A stretch of 26,128 nucleotides of DNA, taken from contig QFNA01000013.1 of NCBI GenBank assembly GCA_003248395.1, forward strand, positions 1 to 26,128, given 5' to 3'. This DNA is from Citromicrobium sp. (GTDB lineage: Bacteria > Pseudomonadota > Alphaproteobacteria > Sphingomonadales > Sphingomonadaceae). The position numbers were made by a program, and so were the translations under genes. Positions within the stretch are counted from its first letter, which is position 1; every line of letters starts with the position of its first letter. Below are positions 1 to 7,561 of this stretch, piece by piece. The notes under the pieces are model-generated. The model was not told where the DNA came from and made no database searches. It worked only from the letters and a program-made list of their open reading frames with translations.

Positions 1-639
1 CCATTCCACCGCATAGGTGTGCCACTGGGTCACATCCACGCCTTCGGGGAAGAAGTACTTGTTCACCAGCGGCGTTTCTCCCGAATAGCCGGGGCCGTGG
101 AGCGCGACGCCCACCCAGTCCTTCTCCCCGACATATTCGAGTATGTCGATTTCGCCCGAGCCGGGCCATTTGCCATTGCCCAGCAGCCAGAAGGCGGGCC
201 ACACGCCGACATTTGCGGGCATCCGGATGCGTGCTTCGGCGCGGCCATGGGTGAAATCGAACTTGCCTGCGCTTTCGATGCGACCCGAAACAAAGGGCGC
301 GTTGCGCTCCTTGTTGGGATCGACACCCGGCTTGAACACCGGGCGCAGCATCAGAACGCCGCCATCGGCACCTTCGATCCCGTCGATGAAATCGATGACT
401 GCGGGATCGTCGACATAGGCCTGCTGTTCATTGTTGACCCAGAAATCGGGGCCGATGACGGCCCATTTGCTGCGGTCGAGTTTGCCGCTATCGAACTCGT
501 CGGCGAACAGCAGCTCGCGGCTCTCCCCCACCGCGCCATGGGCGGATACCGGCATCTCTGCCGATTGAGCGGTCAGGGCGATGGGCGCACCGAGCGCGAG
601 CACGCCTGCGGCATATGCGATGGCAGAAATACGGTTCAT
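1..639 (-). CDS. GH16 family beta-glucanase/laminarinase-like, partial (C-terminus beyond window)
   Basis: Secreted glycoside hydrolase family 16 enzyme that would cleave beta-1,3 or mixed beta-glucans. The first 213 codons are present and the 3' part lies beyond base 1. Residues 1 to about 26 form a signal peptide with an Ala/Leu core. The active-site motif EIDILE is at residues 163-168, giving nucleophile E163, D165 and acid/base E168. It is preceded by the family's WPAFWLLG stretch. The start is the ATG at 639, with a GGAGAGG ribosome site a few bases upstream. The gene is divergent from the aminopeptidase at 820. A near-perfect palindrome at 661-674 lies just upstream. The exact substrate (laminarin, lichenan, agar or carrageenan) cannot be read from this part. 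Confidence 0.88.
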   Translation of the reverse strand, partial: MNRISAIAYAAGVLALGAPIALTAQSAEMPVSAHGAVGESRELLFADEFDSGKLDRSKWAVIGPDFWVNNEQQAYVDDPAVIDFIDGIEGADGGVLMLRPVFKPGVDPNKERNAPFVSGRIESAGKFDFTHGRAEARIRMPANVGVWPAFWLLGNGKWPGSGEIDILEYVGEKDWVGVALHGPGYSGETPLVNKYFFPEGVDVTQWHTYAVEW

Positions 640-660
640 GACAGCCTCTCCAAGCTTTTG

Positions 661-674
661 TGTTAACGTTATCA
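661..674. promoter_or_regulatory. LacI-type operator candidate upstream of the GH16 gene
   Basis: TGTTAACGTTATCA is a 14-base palindrome with one mismatched pair and an AACGTT centre. Its near end is 22 bases before the GH16 start codon. LacI-family sugar regulators commonly bind even palindromes with a central CG, so control of this glycosidase by such a repressor is plausible. No regulator gene is in the window, so this is inference from the site alone. Confidence 0.4.
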
Positions 675-819
675 TGAATGATTCAGTCGCCGAACTCCAG
701 CCGCTGGATACGATTTCACGGAACGGGCTGGATTACGGATGCGGGATCGTCGATAGGACGCACCGCGTATAAATTGTGCCGGGGGCATTCCCGGACGAAC
801 GATATTCCGGGAGAACACC

Positions 820-2724
820 ATGCGTCGCATTGCCACCGTCCTGTCCCTGCTGCTCGCCACGACCGCCTGCACCACGTCGCCGACAGGTTCCGGGTCGATG
901 GCGGTCGGCGATGCGATGGTTTCCCCCATCCTTACCGGTCGCGACGCGCTCGACAGCCTGACCTATGCCCAGCCGCAAGAAGCGCGTGTTACGCATGTCG
1001 CGCTGGACCTTGCACTGGATTTCGCTGCGAAGCGAGTGGGGGGAACGGCCAAACTCCGCGTGCTTGCCGATCAGGGCGAGGAAGAGCTGGTCCTCGATAG
1101 CAACGGGTTGCAGGTCTCGCGCGTGACCGACGGGGCCGGGCGCGAGCTGGCTTTTGAAGTCGGCGACATGGTCGAAGAAGGCGGCAAGGGTGCGCCGCTG
1201 ACCATCCAGCTCGCAGGCGCGCGCAACGTCAGCATCCAGTACATGGCGCCTGCCGATGCGGCTGCGCTGCAATGGCTGACGCCGGAGCAGACTGCGGGCG
1301 GCAAGCATCCCTATCTCTTCAGCCAGGGGCAGGCGATCCTCAACCGGACGTGGATTCCGACGCAGGACAGCCCGGGCATCCGCCAGACCTGGGAAGCGCG
1401 CATCACCGCACCCAAGCCGCTCGACGTGGTGATGAGCGGGGTGCAGCAGGGCGAACCGGAAGACCTCGGCAACGGGCGGAGGGCTTTCCGCTTCGTGATG
1501 GACAAGCCCGTGCCGCCCTATCTCATCGCGATCGCGGCGGGCGACATCGACTTCCGCGCCATTGGTCCGCGCAGCGGTGTCTGGGCCGAACCCTCGGTGC
1601 TGGAGCGCGCCTATAACGAAGTCGCCGATACCGAAGAGATGATCGATGCGGCCGAAGAACTGTACGGCGAATATCGCTGGGGCCGCTACGACATGATCGT
1701 GCTGCCGCCGTCCTTTCCCTATGGCGGGATGGAAAACCCGGTAATGACCTTCCTCACGCCGACCTTCATCGCAGGCGACCGTTCGAACAACGGCCTCGTC
1801 GCGCACGAACTGGCGCATAGCTGGTCGGGCAATCTCGTGACAAATGCGGTGTGGGGCGACGGCTGGCTGAACGAAGGCGTGACGTCCTATTTCGAGAACC
1901 GGATCGTCGAGGCGGTCTATGGCAAGGAGCGCGCCGAGCAGGAAGCTGCGCTGTCGTTTGCCAATATCGAGGAAACCCTGGCCGAAGTCGGCATGGATGC
2001 CCCCGGCACGGCACTTCACAAGGACAGCGACGATGGCGATCTGATCGGCAGTGCCATTGCCTATGACAAGGGCGCGTATTTCCTCCGCACGGTCGAAAGC
2101 ATTGTCGGTCGCGAGCGGTTCGACGCCTGGCTGCGCCAGTGGTTCGACAACCATGCGTTCGAACCGGCAACGAGCCAGATGATCCACGACGACATGATGG
2201 CCAACCTCGTCAACAACCGGGCCGAGGCGGACCGGCTGATGCTGCGCGAATGGATCTTCGAGCCGGGCCTGCCATCGAATGTGGCCCGGCCCAATCCCGC
2301 CGCGTTTGCGGATGTCGATGCGGCCGTCGGGCAATACGCATCGGCGGGCGTGATTCCGGCCGGGTATGCGGAATGGACCAGCGCGGAGCAGATGCGCTTC
2401 CTCGACAATATTCCCAAGGAACGAAGCGCGCAGCAGCTCAGGCAGCTTGATCAGGCATTGGGGCTGTCACGCAGCCAGAACAACGAAACCCTCTTTCTTT
2501 GGCTCGAGCTGGCGCTGGCGAACCGGTATGAGCCTGCCGTCGGTCAGGCTGACGCTTTTCTCTCGCGTGTCGGCCGCGCAAAATTCGTGCGTCCGCTCTT
2601 TCAGACACTCTGGGACGAGGGCGAATGGGGAAAACCGATTGCGCGCCGCATCTATAGAAAAACGCGTCCGACCTACCATGCCGTCACACGCGGCGGCGTC
2701 GATCGGATAATGAACTGGAAATGA
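820..2724 (+). CDS. M1 family zinc aminopeptidase (leukotriene A4 hydrolase-like), probable lipoprotein
   Basis: 634-residue metallopeptidase expected to remove N-terminal residues from peptides in the periplasm. The leader MRRIATVLSLLLATTAC suggests a lipoprotein with Cys17 as the acylated residue, although Thr at -3 is not ideal. The substrate-binding GGMEN motif is at residues 302-306. The zinc site is HELAH at 329-333 with the third ligand E352. The conserved YDKG tyrosine is Y415. The C-terminal helical region and the overall length fit the LTA4H-like branch of M1. The start ATG has GGGAGAA about seven bases upstream. A 10-bp hairpin follows the stop. The gene is complete, and nothing suggests epoxide hydrolase activity specifically. 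Confidence 0.93.
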   Translation: MRRIATVLSLLLATTACTTSPTGSGSMAVGDAMVSPILTGRDALDSLTYAQPQEARVTHVALDLALDFAAKRVGGTAKLRVLADQGEEELVLDSNGLQVSRVTDGAGRELAFEVGDMVEEGGKGAPLTIQLAGARNVSIQYMAPADAAALQWLTPEQTAGGKHPYLFSQGQAILNRTWIPTQDSPGIRQTWEARITAPKPLDVVMSGVQQGEPEDLGNGRRAFRFVMDKPVPPYLIAIAAGDIDFRAIGPRSGVWAEPSVLERAYNEVADTEEMIDAAEELYGEYRWGRYDMIVLPPSFPYGGMENPVMTFLTPTFIAGDRSNNGLVAHELAHSWSGNLVTNAVWGDGWLNEGVTSYFENRIVEAVYGKERAEQEAALSFANIEETLAEVGMDAPGTALHKDSDDGDLIGSAIAYDKGAYFLRTVESIVGRERFDAWLRQWFDNHAFEPATSQMIHDDMMANLVNNRAEADRLMLREWIFEPGLPSNVARPNPAAFADVDAAVGQYASAGVIPAGYAEWTSAEQMRFLDNIPKERSAQQLRQLDQALGLSRSQNNETLFLWLELALANRYEPAVGQADAFLSRVGRAKFVRPLFQTLWDEGEWGKPIARRIYRKTRPTYHAVTRGGVDRIMNWK

Positions 2725-2741
2725 TGCGGTGGCATCGAGCC

Positions 2742-2766
2742 TAGCTGCTTCGTTAAGAAGCAGCTA
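2742..2766. terminator. Hairpin after the aminopeptidase gene
   Basis: The 10-bp perfect arms TAGCTGCTTC and GAAGCAGCTA are separated by GTTAA. The hairpin starts 18 bases after the aminopeptidase stop and lies between two convergent genes. There is no T run after it, so it is either a weak or factor-assisted terminator or an mRNA 3' stabiliser. Confidence 0.4.
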
Positions 2767-2877
2767 CCTGCCGCTCGAAGAACGCTCGATAATGGACGTT
2801 TTCTCGAGAAAGGGCGCGGCTACCTCGCAGTAGCCATGGGTGGAGTTGTCGATCGCGCCCCTCAGGAGGGGTGAGGC

Positions 2878-3165
2878 TTAGTCGCCGACAGCGAGCTCGA
2901 TGATGCGCGCGCGACGATCGGTGTCGTCTTCGCTCATTTTCACGACGCCAGCTTCTTTCAGCCGGTCGAGCGACAAGTAAAACCCGCGGTAAGAAACTGC
3001 CGAGGCAAGCATGACTTCCTTGACGCGTGAACCGCCGTTTTCGAGCAAATAAAGGATGATCCGCCCTTCAGGGGTCAGAAGATTGACCCCGCGCTCCCGA
3101 AAGTTATCGATTTGCTCGCCAAGACCTGACCACGCAGCCCCCCGTGCCGGTTGTTCTTCTATCAA
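2878..3165 (-). CDS. Small winged helix-turn-helix (MarR-like) DNA-binding protein
   Basis: 95-residue protein that consists almost entirely of a winged-helix domain. A helical lead-in is followed by a helix-turn-helix around residues 35-75 and a wing ending in DDTDRRARIIEL, the pattern seen in MarR-type regulators. It is shorter than typical MarR proteins (about 140 residues) because the dimerisation helices are reduced. The only start that keeps the domain is TTG at 3165, since a stop codon lies directly upstream. A GGAAAC stretch gives a modest ribosome site. The gene faces away from the AT-rich region before the CdiA fragment, so it could bind there, but no target is shown. Translation from a rare start suggests low expression. 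Confidence 0.7.
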   Translation of the reverse strand: MIEEQPARGAAWSGLGEQIDNFRERGVNLLTPEGRIILYLLENGGSRVKEVMLASAVSYRGFYLSLDRLKEAGVVKMSEDDTDRRARIIELAVGD

Positions 3166-3519
3166 TTATGTTTCCAGTTATGACCCAATTACATTTTGTT
3201 AGCTGAGCGGGCGTGCAACTGAAATATTGTTAAGTCGGTTTCGGATATAGTTGCTGCATGCATAAAAATAGTGTCACAAATGCATATACATATGCGGCAA
3301 ATATGGGTAAAAAAATAGACGAAGAACTGGCGATACTTCGTCACCTCTAAACTAGGCCTTAATGTTCAAAGAAGTTTGGACCGTTTAAATGGTTCATTGA
3401 GATCTGTTTTTGCTCAGATGCTTGAATGTACATAATCGTATTAGAATCTCCTCCACTTGGAATTTTTCAGACCCACTGCAACGAACCGAGCTGCGCATCT
3501 GGGACGCGAGACGACCGCA
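3166..3519. other. AT-rich non-coding leader of the island
   Basis: About 350 bases, clearly richer in A+T than the flanks, between the regulator gene and the first ATG of the CdiA-like fragment. It contains the palindrome GCATAT-AC-ATATGC at 3282-3295 and a 30-codon open frame at 3258-3350 with only a weak ribosome site and no recognisable product. The CdiA-like frame itself stays open back to 3445, with a TTG at 3457 but no ribosome site. No signal-peptide or two-partner secretion domain is encoded here. Confidence 0.5.
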
Positions 3520-6063
3520 ATGCCTGACACGCTCGATCGCAAGGCCCTCAGCATAGCCGGGTCAGTAGTTTTCTCGAATGCAAGCGACGATGCCAGCTGG
3601 GGCGTGCAGGACGGCGCGTTTGCCAGTGTCGAGCAGCAAGCGGGTATCTACGCAGGCGAAGGCGGCTTTGCCATCGATGTCGCCGGCAACACCGATCTCG
3701 TCGGTGGGGTGATCGCCAGCGAGGCTGATCCTGCCAGCAACACCCTCTCCACCGGCACGCTGACCGCTTCCGATATCGAGAACTATGAGGAATGGAGCGC
3801 CAGCCAGACGAGCCTTAGTGCCAGCCTGGGTTCCGGCGCGGGCCGCGACGAGGACGGCAACCAGTCCGCCGCGAGCCGTGCGAACGCTTCGCTGCCGGGT
3901 CTCTCCACTCCGCTTGGCCAATTGACAGCCGGCGCACCGGTCTCGCTCGGCGATGACGGCGCGCAGGACGGCATTACCCGTTCGGCAATCGCGCCCGGCA
4001 CGATCACCATCACCAGCGGCGATGCCGCGAGCGAGCAGCTTGCCGCGACCATCACCCGCGACACCGGCAGCGCCAATACCGGTGCGCTCACGCAGGAGTT
4101 CACCGACACCCAGCGCGACGAGATCGCCAACGGCTTTGCCGCGGGCAGTCTGCTCACACAGGAGGTCGCAACCTTTCTCGCCAATCGGGCAGAAGAGCAG
4201 GCCGAGGCAGAAGCCGAGGCCGAGAGGCTGCAGGCGGCGCTCGACGGCGGCTATTCCCCTTACGAACTGGGCCCCGATGGCCAGCCCGTTCCGCTGTCGG
4301 CGCAGGCCGCATTCGATCTGGAACGCGAGATCGCCAAACTCGAAGCGGACGCCGATACGCTCGACGCTGTCTGGGGCGGAGGCGGCGCTGGCAATATCGC
4401 GCTGACTGCGCTGCGCGGTGCGGCCTCGGGCGATGTGACCGGCAATCTGGCGGGCCTGGCGCAGGCGACCGCGGTCAATGTGCTGCAGAGCCTTGCCACC
4501 AGCGAAGTGAAGGCCATTGCCGACAGCCTGATGAGTGGCGGCAGGGAGACCGCCGCCAGCGAGACCACCCGCGCTGCGCTGCAGGCGCTGACCGGCTGCG
4601 CCGGAGCGATCGGCAGTGGCCAGGGCGATTGTGGCGGCGCGGCCATGGGCGCAGCCGCCAGCGTGGTCGTCAACAATCTGCTCAACGCCATCGATGCGCC
4701 GGAGGATGAAGACCTCAACGGTGACGGCGATTTCGCCGATCCGGGCGAACGCGCCAGCCTCGAAGAACAGCAGGCCCGCACCAATCTCGTCGCCACCATC
4801 GTCGGCGGCATCGCCGAAGCCGCGGGCCTCGATACCCCCAGCGCAACCCTCGCCGCAGCGATCGAGACGCAGAATAATGAGCTGGTCCTGCCGGACGGAT
4901 CATTGACCCAGATTGGCAGCCGTCCCGCGTATCTGAGCATCAGCCAATTGCGCGAGAAGGATGCTTCGTTCAACGCGGCCATCAACCGTGCCGCGGAGAT
5001 GGCTGGCATTGACGCCGGGACTCTGGAAAAAGCGTATATTGCGTATGTCGAGTGCAAGGGCGCTCCGGCAGACGTGTGCAATACACCTGCAATCGAGTTC
5101 TTTGACGCCATTGCTGCGCTCTACGATGCGACAGACAAATACTGGCAGGAAAAGGACGAGTTTCTTGACGCGAACTGCGGTCAGGGCCTGGTCCTCACTT
5201 GTGGCATAAACTCCACCGACAGCTTCCTGGAGTCACCCGATGGTATCCGGTTCAAAGGGGCATTCGACACGGTTCTCGGTGGTGCCGGTGTCGTTCTTGG
5301 AGGAGTGACGACGATTACATCCGGCATCGCTTGCCCGGCAAGCGGCGTTGGATGCCTGGCAACACCTGTCGCAGCTGCCGGCACAGCAGCAAGCGCCGAC
5401 CAAGCCTACACCGGCTACCAAATGCTAATCACAGGCGAGCCCCAAAATACGCTGGGTGCCCAATGGCTGGCGGAAAATACGCACCTGTCGCTCGAAGAAG
5501 CCGAGCAGGCCTATGCCATCGCGACCATCTTTGTCAGCATAGGAGAAGTCGGAGCACTCACTCGGCTGTCCAGGGCGAACAAAGCGACGGGTATAGATAA
5601 TCTGGAATTTCCATTCACTCGGGTCGGGGATGGGCCGTTGCCAACCGGTCGACAGAGCCTTGACCCGACAGAGATTTCATTCTCTCAAGCAACAATCAGC
5701 GGGAGGACGTCAGACGGCATGGAGTTCAATGAGTTGGTCGATTCGATGCGACGGGATGGCTGGCAAGGCGACCCGGTGGACGTCGTGAATATGCCGGATG
5801 GTGCGCCGACCAGTATTGATAATCGACGCCTGCTGGCTGCGCGAGAAGCCGGAATTCCGATTGAAGCCAATGTGCACAATGCGAGTGATCCTCTGACGGC
5901 TTCAGAGGTGAGAAGATTTCGGGTTAATGGCGAACCTGAGCCGACGACTTGGGGCGAGGCCATTAGACTGCGGATCCAACGCCAGCGGCGCTTTAGAGAG
6001 CCGTGGCCTGACAGGTTTCCGAACGGGTCTATATTTGATCCCGAAAGACCTAGGGGTCGCTGA
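3520..6063 (+). CDS. C-terminal fragment of a CdiA/FHA-like exoprotein ending in a probable ParB-like toxin domain
   Basis: 847 residues from the ATG at 3520 (TTG at 3457 is an alternative; neither has a clear ribosome site). Residues from about 30 match the late repeat region of filamentous-haemagglutinin or CdiA proteins, including the GGFAIDVAGNTDLVGGVI and LSTGTLTASDI phrases. Missing are the signal peptide, the TPS domain and most repeats, so the protein cannot be exported by the usual route on its own. DLNGDGDFADPGE from residue 398 resembles a calcium loop. TQNNEL at 450-455 resembles the VENN boundary. A hydrophobic pretoxin segment follows. The last ~130 residues carry DNRRLLAAREAGI from 767, like the ParB/sulfiredoxin GxRRLxAA motif, followed by a TWGEA segment; this is the likely nuclease-type toxin. 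Base composition becomes more AT-rich near the end. The stop shares one base with the immunity gene. Confidence 0.75.
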   Translation: MPDTLDRKALSIAGSVVFSNASDDASWGVQDGAFASVEQQAGIYAGEGGFAIDVAGNTDLVGGVIASEADPASNTLSTGTLTASDIENYEEWSASQTSLSASLGSGAGRDEDGNQSAASRANASLPGLSTPLGQLTAGAPVSLGDDGAQDGITRSAIAPGTITITSGDAASEQLAATITRDTGSANTGALTQEFTDTQRDEIANGFAAGSLLTQEVATFLANRAEEQAEAEAEAERLQAALDGGYSPYELGPDGQPVPLSAQAAFDLEREIAKLEADADTLDAVWGGGGAGNIALTALRGAASGDVTGNLAGLAQATAVNVLQSLATSEVKAIADSLMSGGRETAASETTRAALQALTGCAGAIGSGQGDCGGAAMGAAASVVVNNLLNAIDAPEDEDLNGDGDFADPGERASLEEQQARTNLVATIVGGIAEAAGLDTPSATLAAAIETQNNELVLPDGSLTQIGSRPAYLSISQLREKDASFNAAINRAAEMAGIDAGTLEKAYIAYVECKGAPADVCNTPAIEFFDAIAALYDATDKYWQEKDEFLDANCGQGLVLTCGINSTDSFLESPDGIRFKGAFDTVLGGAGVVLGGVTTITSGIACPASGVGCLATPVAAAGTAASADQAYTGYQMLITGEPQNTLGAQWLAENTHLSLEEAEQAYAIATIFVSIGEVGALTRLSRANKATGIDNLEFPFTRVGDGPLPTGRQSLDPTEISFSQATISGRTSDGMEFNELVDSMRRDGWQGDPVDVVNMPDGAPTSIDNRRLLAAREAGIPIEANVHNASDPLTASEVRRFRVNGEPEPTTWGEAIRLRIQRQRRFREPWPDRFPNGSIFDPERPRGR

Positions 6064-6443
6064 TGGCAAATCACCTCACCCCATATTCTGATGACATTCT
6101 GCCGCTTGGATTTACTTATCCCGCAGCATATCTACGATTTCATGATGAATTAGAGATCCCGCAGGGATTGGTTTGGGATTTCCCTGATGACCGATACGAC
6201 CATGCTCGTGGTGAATGGAACTTCCGCCAACATTGGAAATCAAATGGCTGGCTCTACTTGAACGAAATTGACCCTATACCCTTTGCGCGTAACGGGGATT
6301 GGGCGGCGTTCTTTGATGGGAATGACCACAGCGGTGATCCGAAAGTGGTCGTTGTCGATCTCGGCAATAAGATGAATTCATACAAGCTTCCCAATTTCGA
6401 CGCGTGGTTCAAGCGCGCGCTGTGGGATTCAGGTCTAGAATAG
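6063..6443 (+). CDS. Probable SUKH/SMI1-KNR4-like immunity protein for the upstream toxin
   Basis: 126 residues, with no signal peptide and no membrane segment, so cytoplasmic. Its ATG overlaps the toxin stop as TGATG, the tight coupling usual for toxin-immunity pairs. The second half reads IPFARNGDWAAFFDGND, then a VVVVDL strand and a final FDAWFKRAL helix. This is the order seen in SMI1/KNR4 (SUKH) immunity proteins: a polar turn, an acidic loop, a strand and a closing helix. The assignment to SUKH is by pattern and is moderate. The assignment as immunity protein rests mainly on position. The gene is visibly lower in G+C than the housekeeping genes. Its last 35 bases overlap the convergent kptA gene. 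Confidence 0.65.
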   Translation: MANHLTPYSDDILPLGFTYPAAYLRFHDELEIPQGLVWDFPDDRYDHARGEWNFRQHWKSNGWLYLNEIDPIPFARNGDWAAFFDGNDHSGDPKVVVVDLGNKMNSYKLPNFDAWFKRALWDSGLE

Positions 6444-6966
6444 CATCGGGTGCGATTGCTTTCGTCAGCCAGACACCATTTTGCGCTTTGAAGAACTCAT
6501 GGCCTTGCCTTTCCGAAGCGAGAGCAGCGATTTCGAGAACAATTGGCTTTCCGTGACGCTGTCCAACTTTTGCGGCTGCTTCCCGATCTGACGAAAGGTG
6601 CACATATTGCCGATTTTGTGGGCGAATGCCGTGCTCTCGGATACTCTGCAAAAAACGCGTGGAAGTGCCATGGAAAAGGAATTCTGGCGGTTTGACCGGT
6701 GTCAGCCCCAAGTCGACGGCAATGGAATGGCCCTGATTGGCCCGGATAAACAAGCCATCGGCGGAGATCGCAAAACGTTGTTTGTCACTTGTGGCGACGA
6801 TCTCTCGCAACATGTCATGATCCAGCGTAATTTCAGCCTTGGCGATCAAACCGTCAATTTCGGCCCAGCCCTCAGGGTCTAACTCAAGTCCGATGGCGTC
6901 AGGCTTATGTCGCAATATGTAGCTAAGATATTTGCTGATTTCTTTCGAACCACATCCGGTACTCAT
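6409..6966 (-). CDS. kptA: RNA 2'-phosphotransferase, Tpt1/KptA family
   Basis: 185 residues. KptA/Tpt1 enzymes move an internal RNA 2'-phosphate to NAD+, yielding ADP-ribose 1'',2''-cyclic phosphate; some also ADP-ribosylate nucleic acid ends. The whole family pattern is present: LSYILRH with R19-H20, the EGW motif, IRANQGHS with R75, the LFHGTS motif, R119 in NRQYVHLS, VGQRHGKP, and NGVWLT near the end. The start is ATG at 6966, because AGAGAGGG lies eight bases upstream; a TTG at 6972 would be too close to it. A palindrome at 7010-7024 precedes the gene. The gene lies between two CdiA-derived pieces and overlaps the immunity gene tail to tail, so it looks like island cargo. Its cellular role in bacteria is not known. 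Confidence 0.92.
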   Translation of the reverse strand: MSTGCGSKEISKYLSYILRHKPDAIGLELDPEGWAEIDGLIAKAEITLDHDMLREIVATSDKQRFAISADGLFIRANQGHSIAVDLGLTPVKPPEFLFHGTSTRFLQSIREHGIRPQNRQYVHLSSDREAAAKVGQRHGKPIVLEIAALASERQGHEFFKAQNGVWLTKAIAPDAILDLNPTARA

Positions 6967-7009
6967 CTTCAAAACCCTCTCTTGGCAACGCGTCTCAATC
7001 TACATCGAT

Positions 7010-7024
7010 TGTTCGTTACGAACA
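7010..7024. promoter_or_regulatory. Palindromic operator candidate upstream of kptA
   Basis: TGTTCGT-T-ACGAACA is a perfect 7-bp inverted repeat with one central base, 43 bases upstream of the kptA start codon, where promoter elements would be expected. It does not match the GTTC-N7-GTTC direct repeat of alphaproteobacterial LexA. The regulator is unknown. Confidence 0.35.
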
Positions 7025-7155
7025 GATTTCTCCGCTTGAAAGCTCGCAAGTGTTTAAGGCCCAAGCCGCATTTAACGGATGATGCAACTGATAGGCTACG
7101 CAACTCGAAAGATTCAGGGAATTTTGGAGGCAATGTGCTCAATTCACGGCTGTGA

Positions 7156-7447
7156 CCGATCACCACGCCGGATGCGTTGGTCATCGATGGCTCGACGGTC
7201 AGCGGCAACAGGGTCGAGATTGACGTAGGCTCGCTCTCGGTCGAAAGCCGCCAGGATACCAGCACCGAAACCGGCGACGACGACAGTTGGGGCGTGCAGA
7301 CCGGCTACGCGCTCGGCAGCGGCGGCTTCACTCTCACGGGAAACAGGTCCAGCGCGGAGCAGGACGGCGCGCTTGCCAGTGTCGAGCAGCTAGTCGCCAC
7401 CATCTGCTGCGATGCTGGCAGCGTCAATCCAGGCGGCCAATCCAGGA
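7156..7447 (+). pseudogene. CdiA/FHA-like repeat remnant
   Basis: Open from 7156 in one frame with no proper start codon (TTG at 7177 only). It translates to a CdiA/FHA repeat segment: VIDGSTVSGNRVEIDVG, then DDDSWGVQTGY, then DGALASVEQ. From TGGGGCGTGCAG (7288) and again from 7360 it matches the upstream fragment at 3598-3636 almost base for base. After GAGCAG at 7384-7389 it jumps to sequence resembling the upstream fragment after 4038. It is therefore a rearranged copy of the same gene family with an internal deletion. The frame then runs into an IS3-like end. It is not a functional gene. Confidence 0.7.
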
Positions 7448-7551
7448 GTCGACCTGACCCCCTGATTTTCCTCCAAGAGCGATTTGAGTCTGGCCTTGAA
7501 GGAAGGTAGACGATGAAGCGAACGAGGTTTTCAGAAGAGCAGATCGGCTAA
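7448..7551 (+). mobile_element. Clipped left end of an IS3-family insertion sequence
   Basis: The stretch starts with CCTGACCCCCTGATTTTCC, typical of IS3-group terminal regions. It continues to ATG at 7513, which encodes MKRTRFSEEQIG and then a stop. MK-R-S/T-RF-S/T-EEQI is the standard beginning of the IS3-family OrfA transposase. Only 12 codons remain before the element is broken, 11 bases from the tRNA gene. The rest of orfA, orfB and the right end are absent. The exact left boundary is uncertain by several bases. Confidence 0.65.
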
Positions 7552-7561
7552 AAAAGGCCGA

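Noticed and set aside
733..2334. 533-codon open frame on the minus strand opposite the aminopeptidase
   Set aside because: It is a by-product of GC-rich codon bias. The translation has no recognisable family, while the plus-strand gene has all M1 motifs.
2858..2871. CCCCT-CAGG-AGGGG hairpin downstream of the winged-helix gene
   Set aside because: A five-base stem without a T run is too weak to call a terminator.
3258..3350. 30-codon open frame (MHKNSV...AILRHL)
   Set aside because: Only a weak ribosome site and no family resemblance. It is listed only as part of the AT-rich leader.
2725..7561. Possible attachment-site repeat of the tRNA-Ser 3' end at the far side of the island
   Set aside because: No second copy of the tRNA 3' sequence was found by eye in the left flank, and no integrase gene is present.
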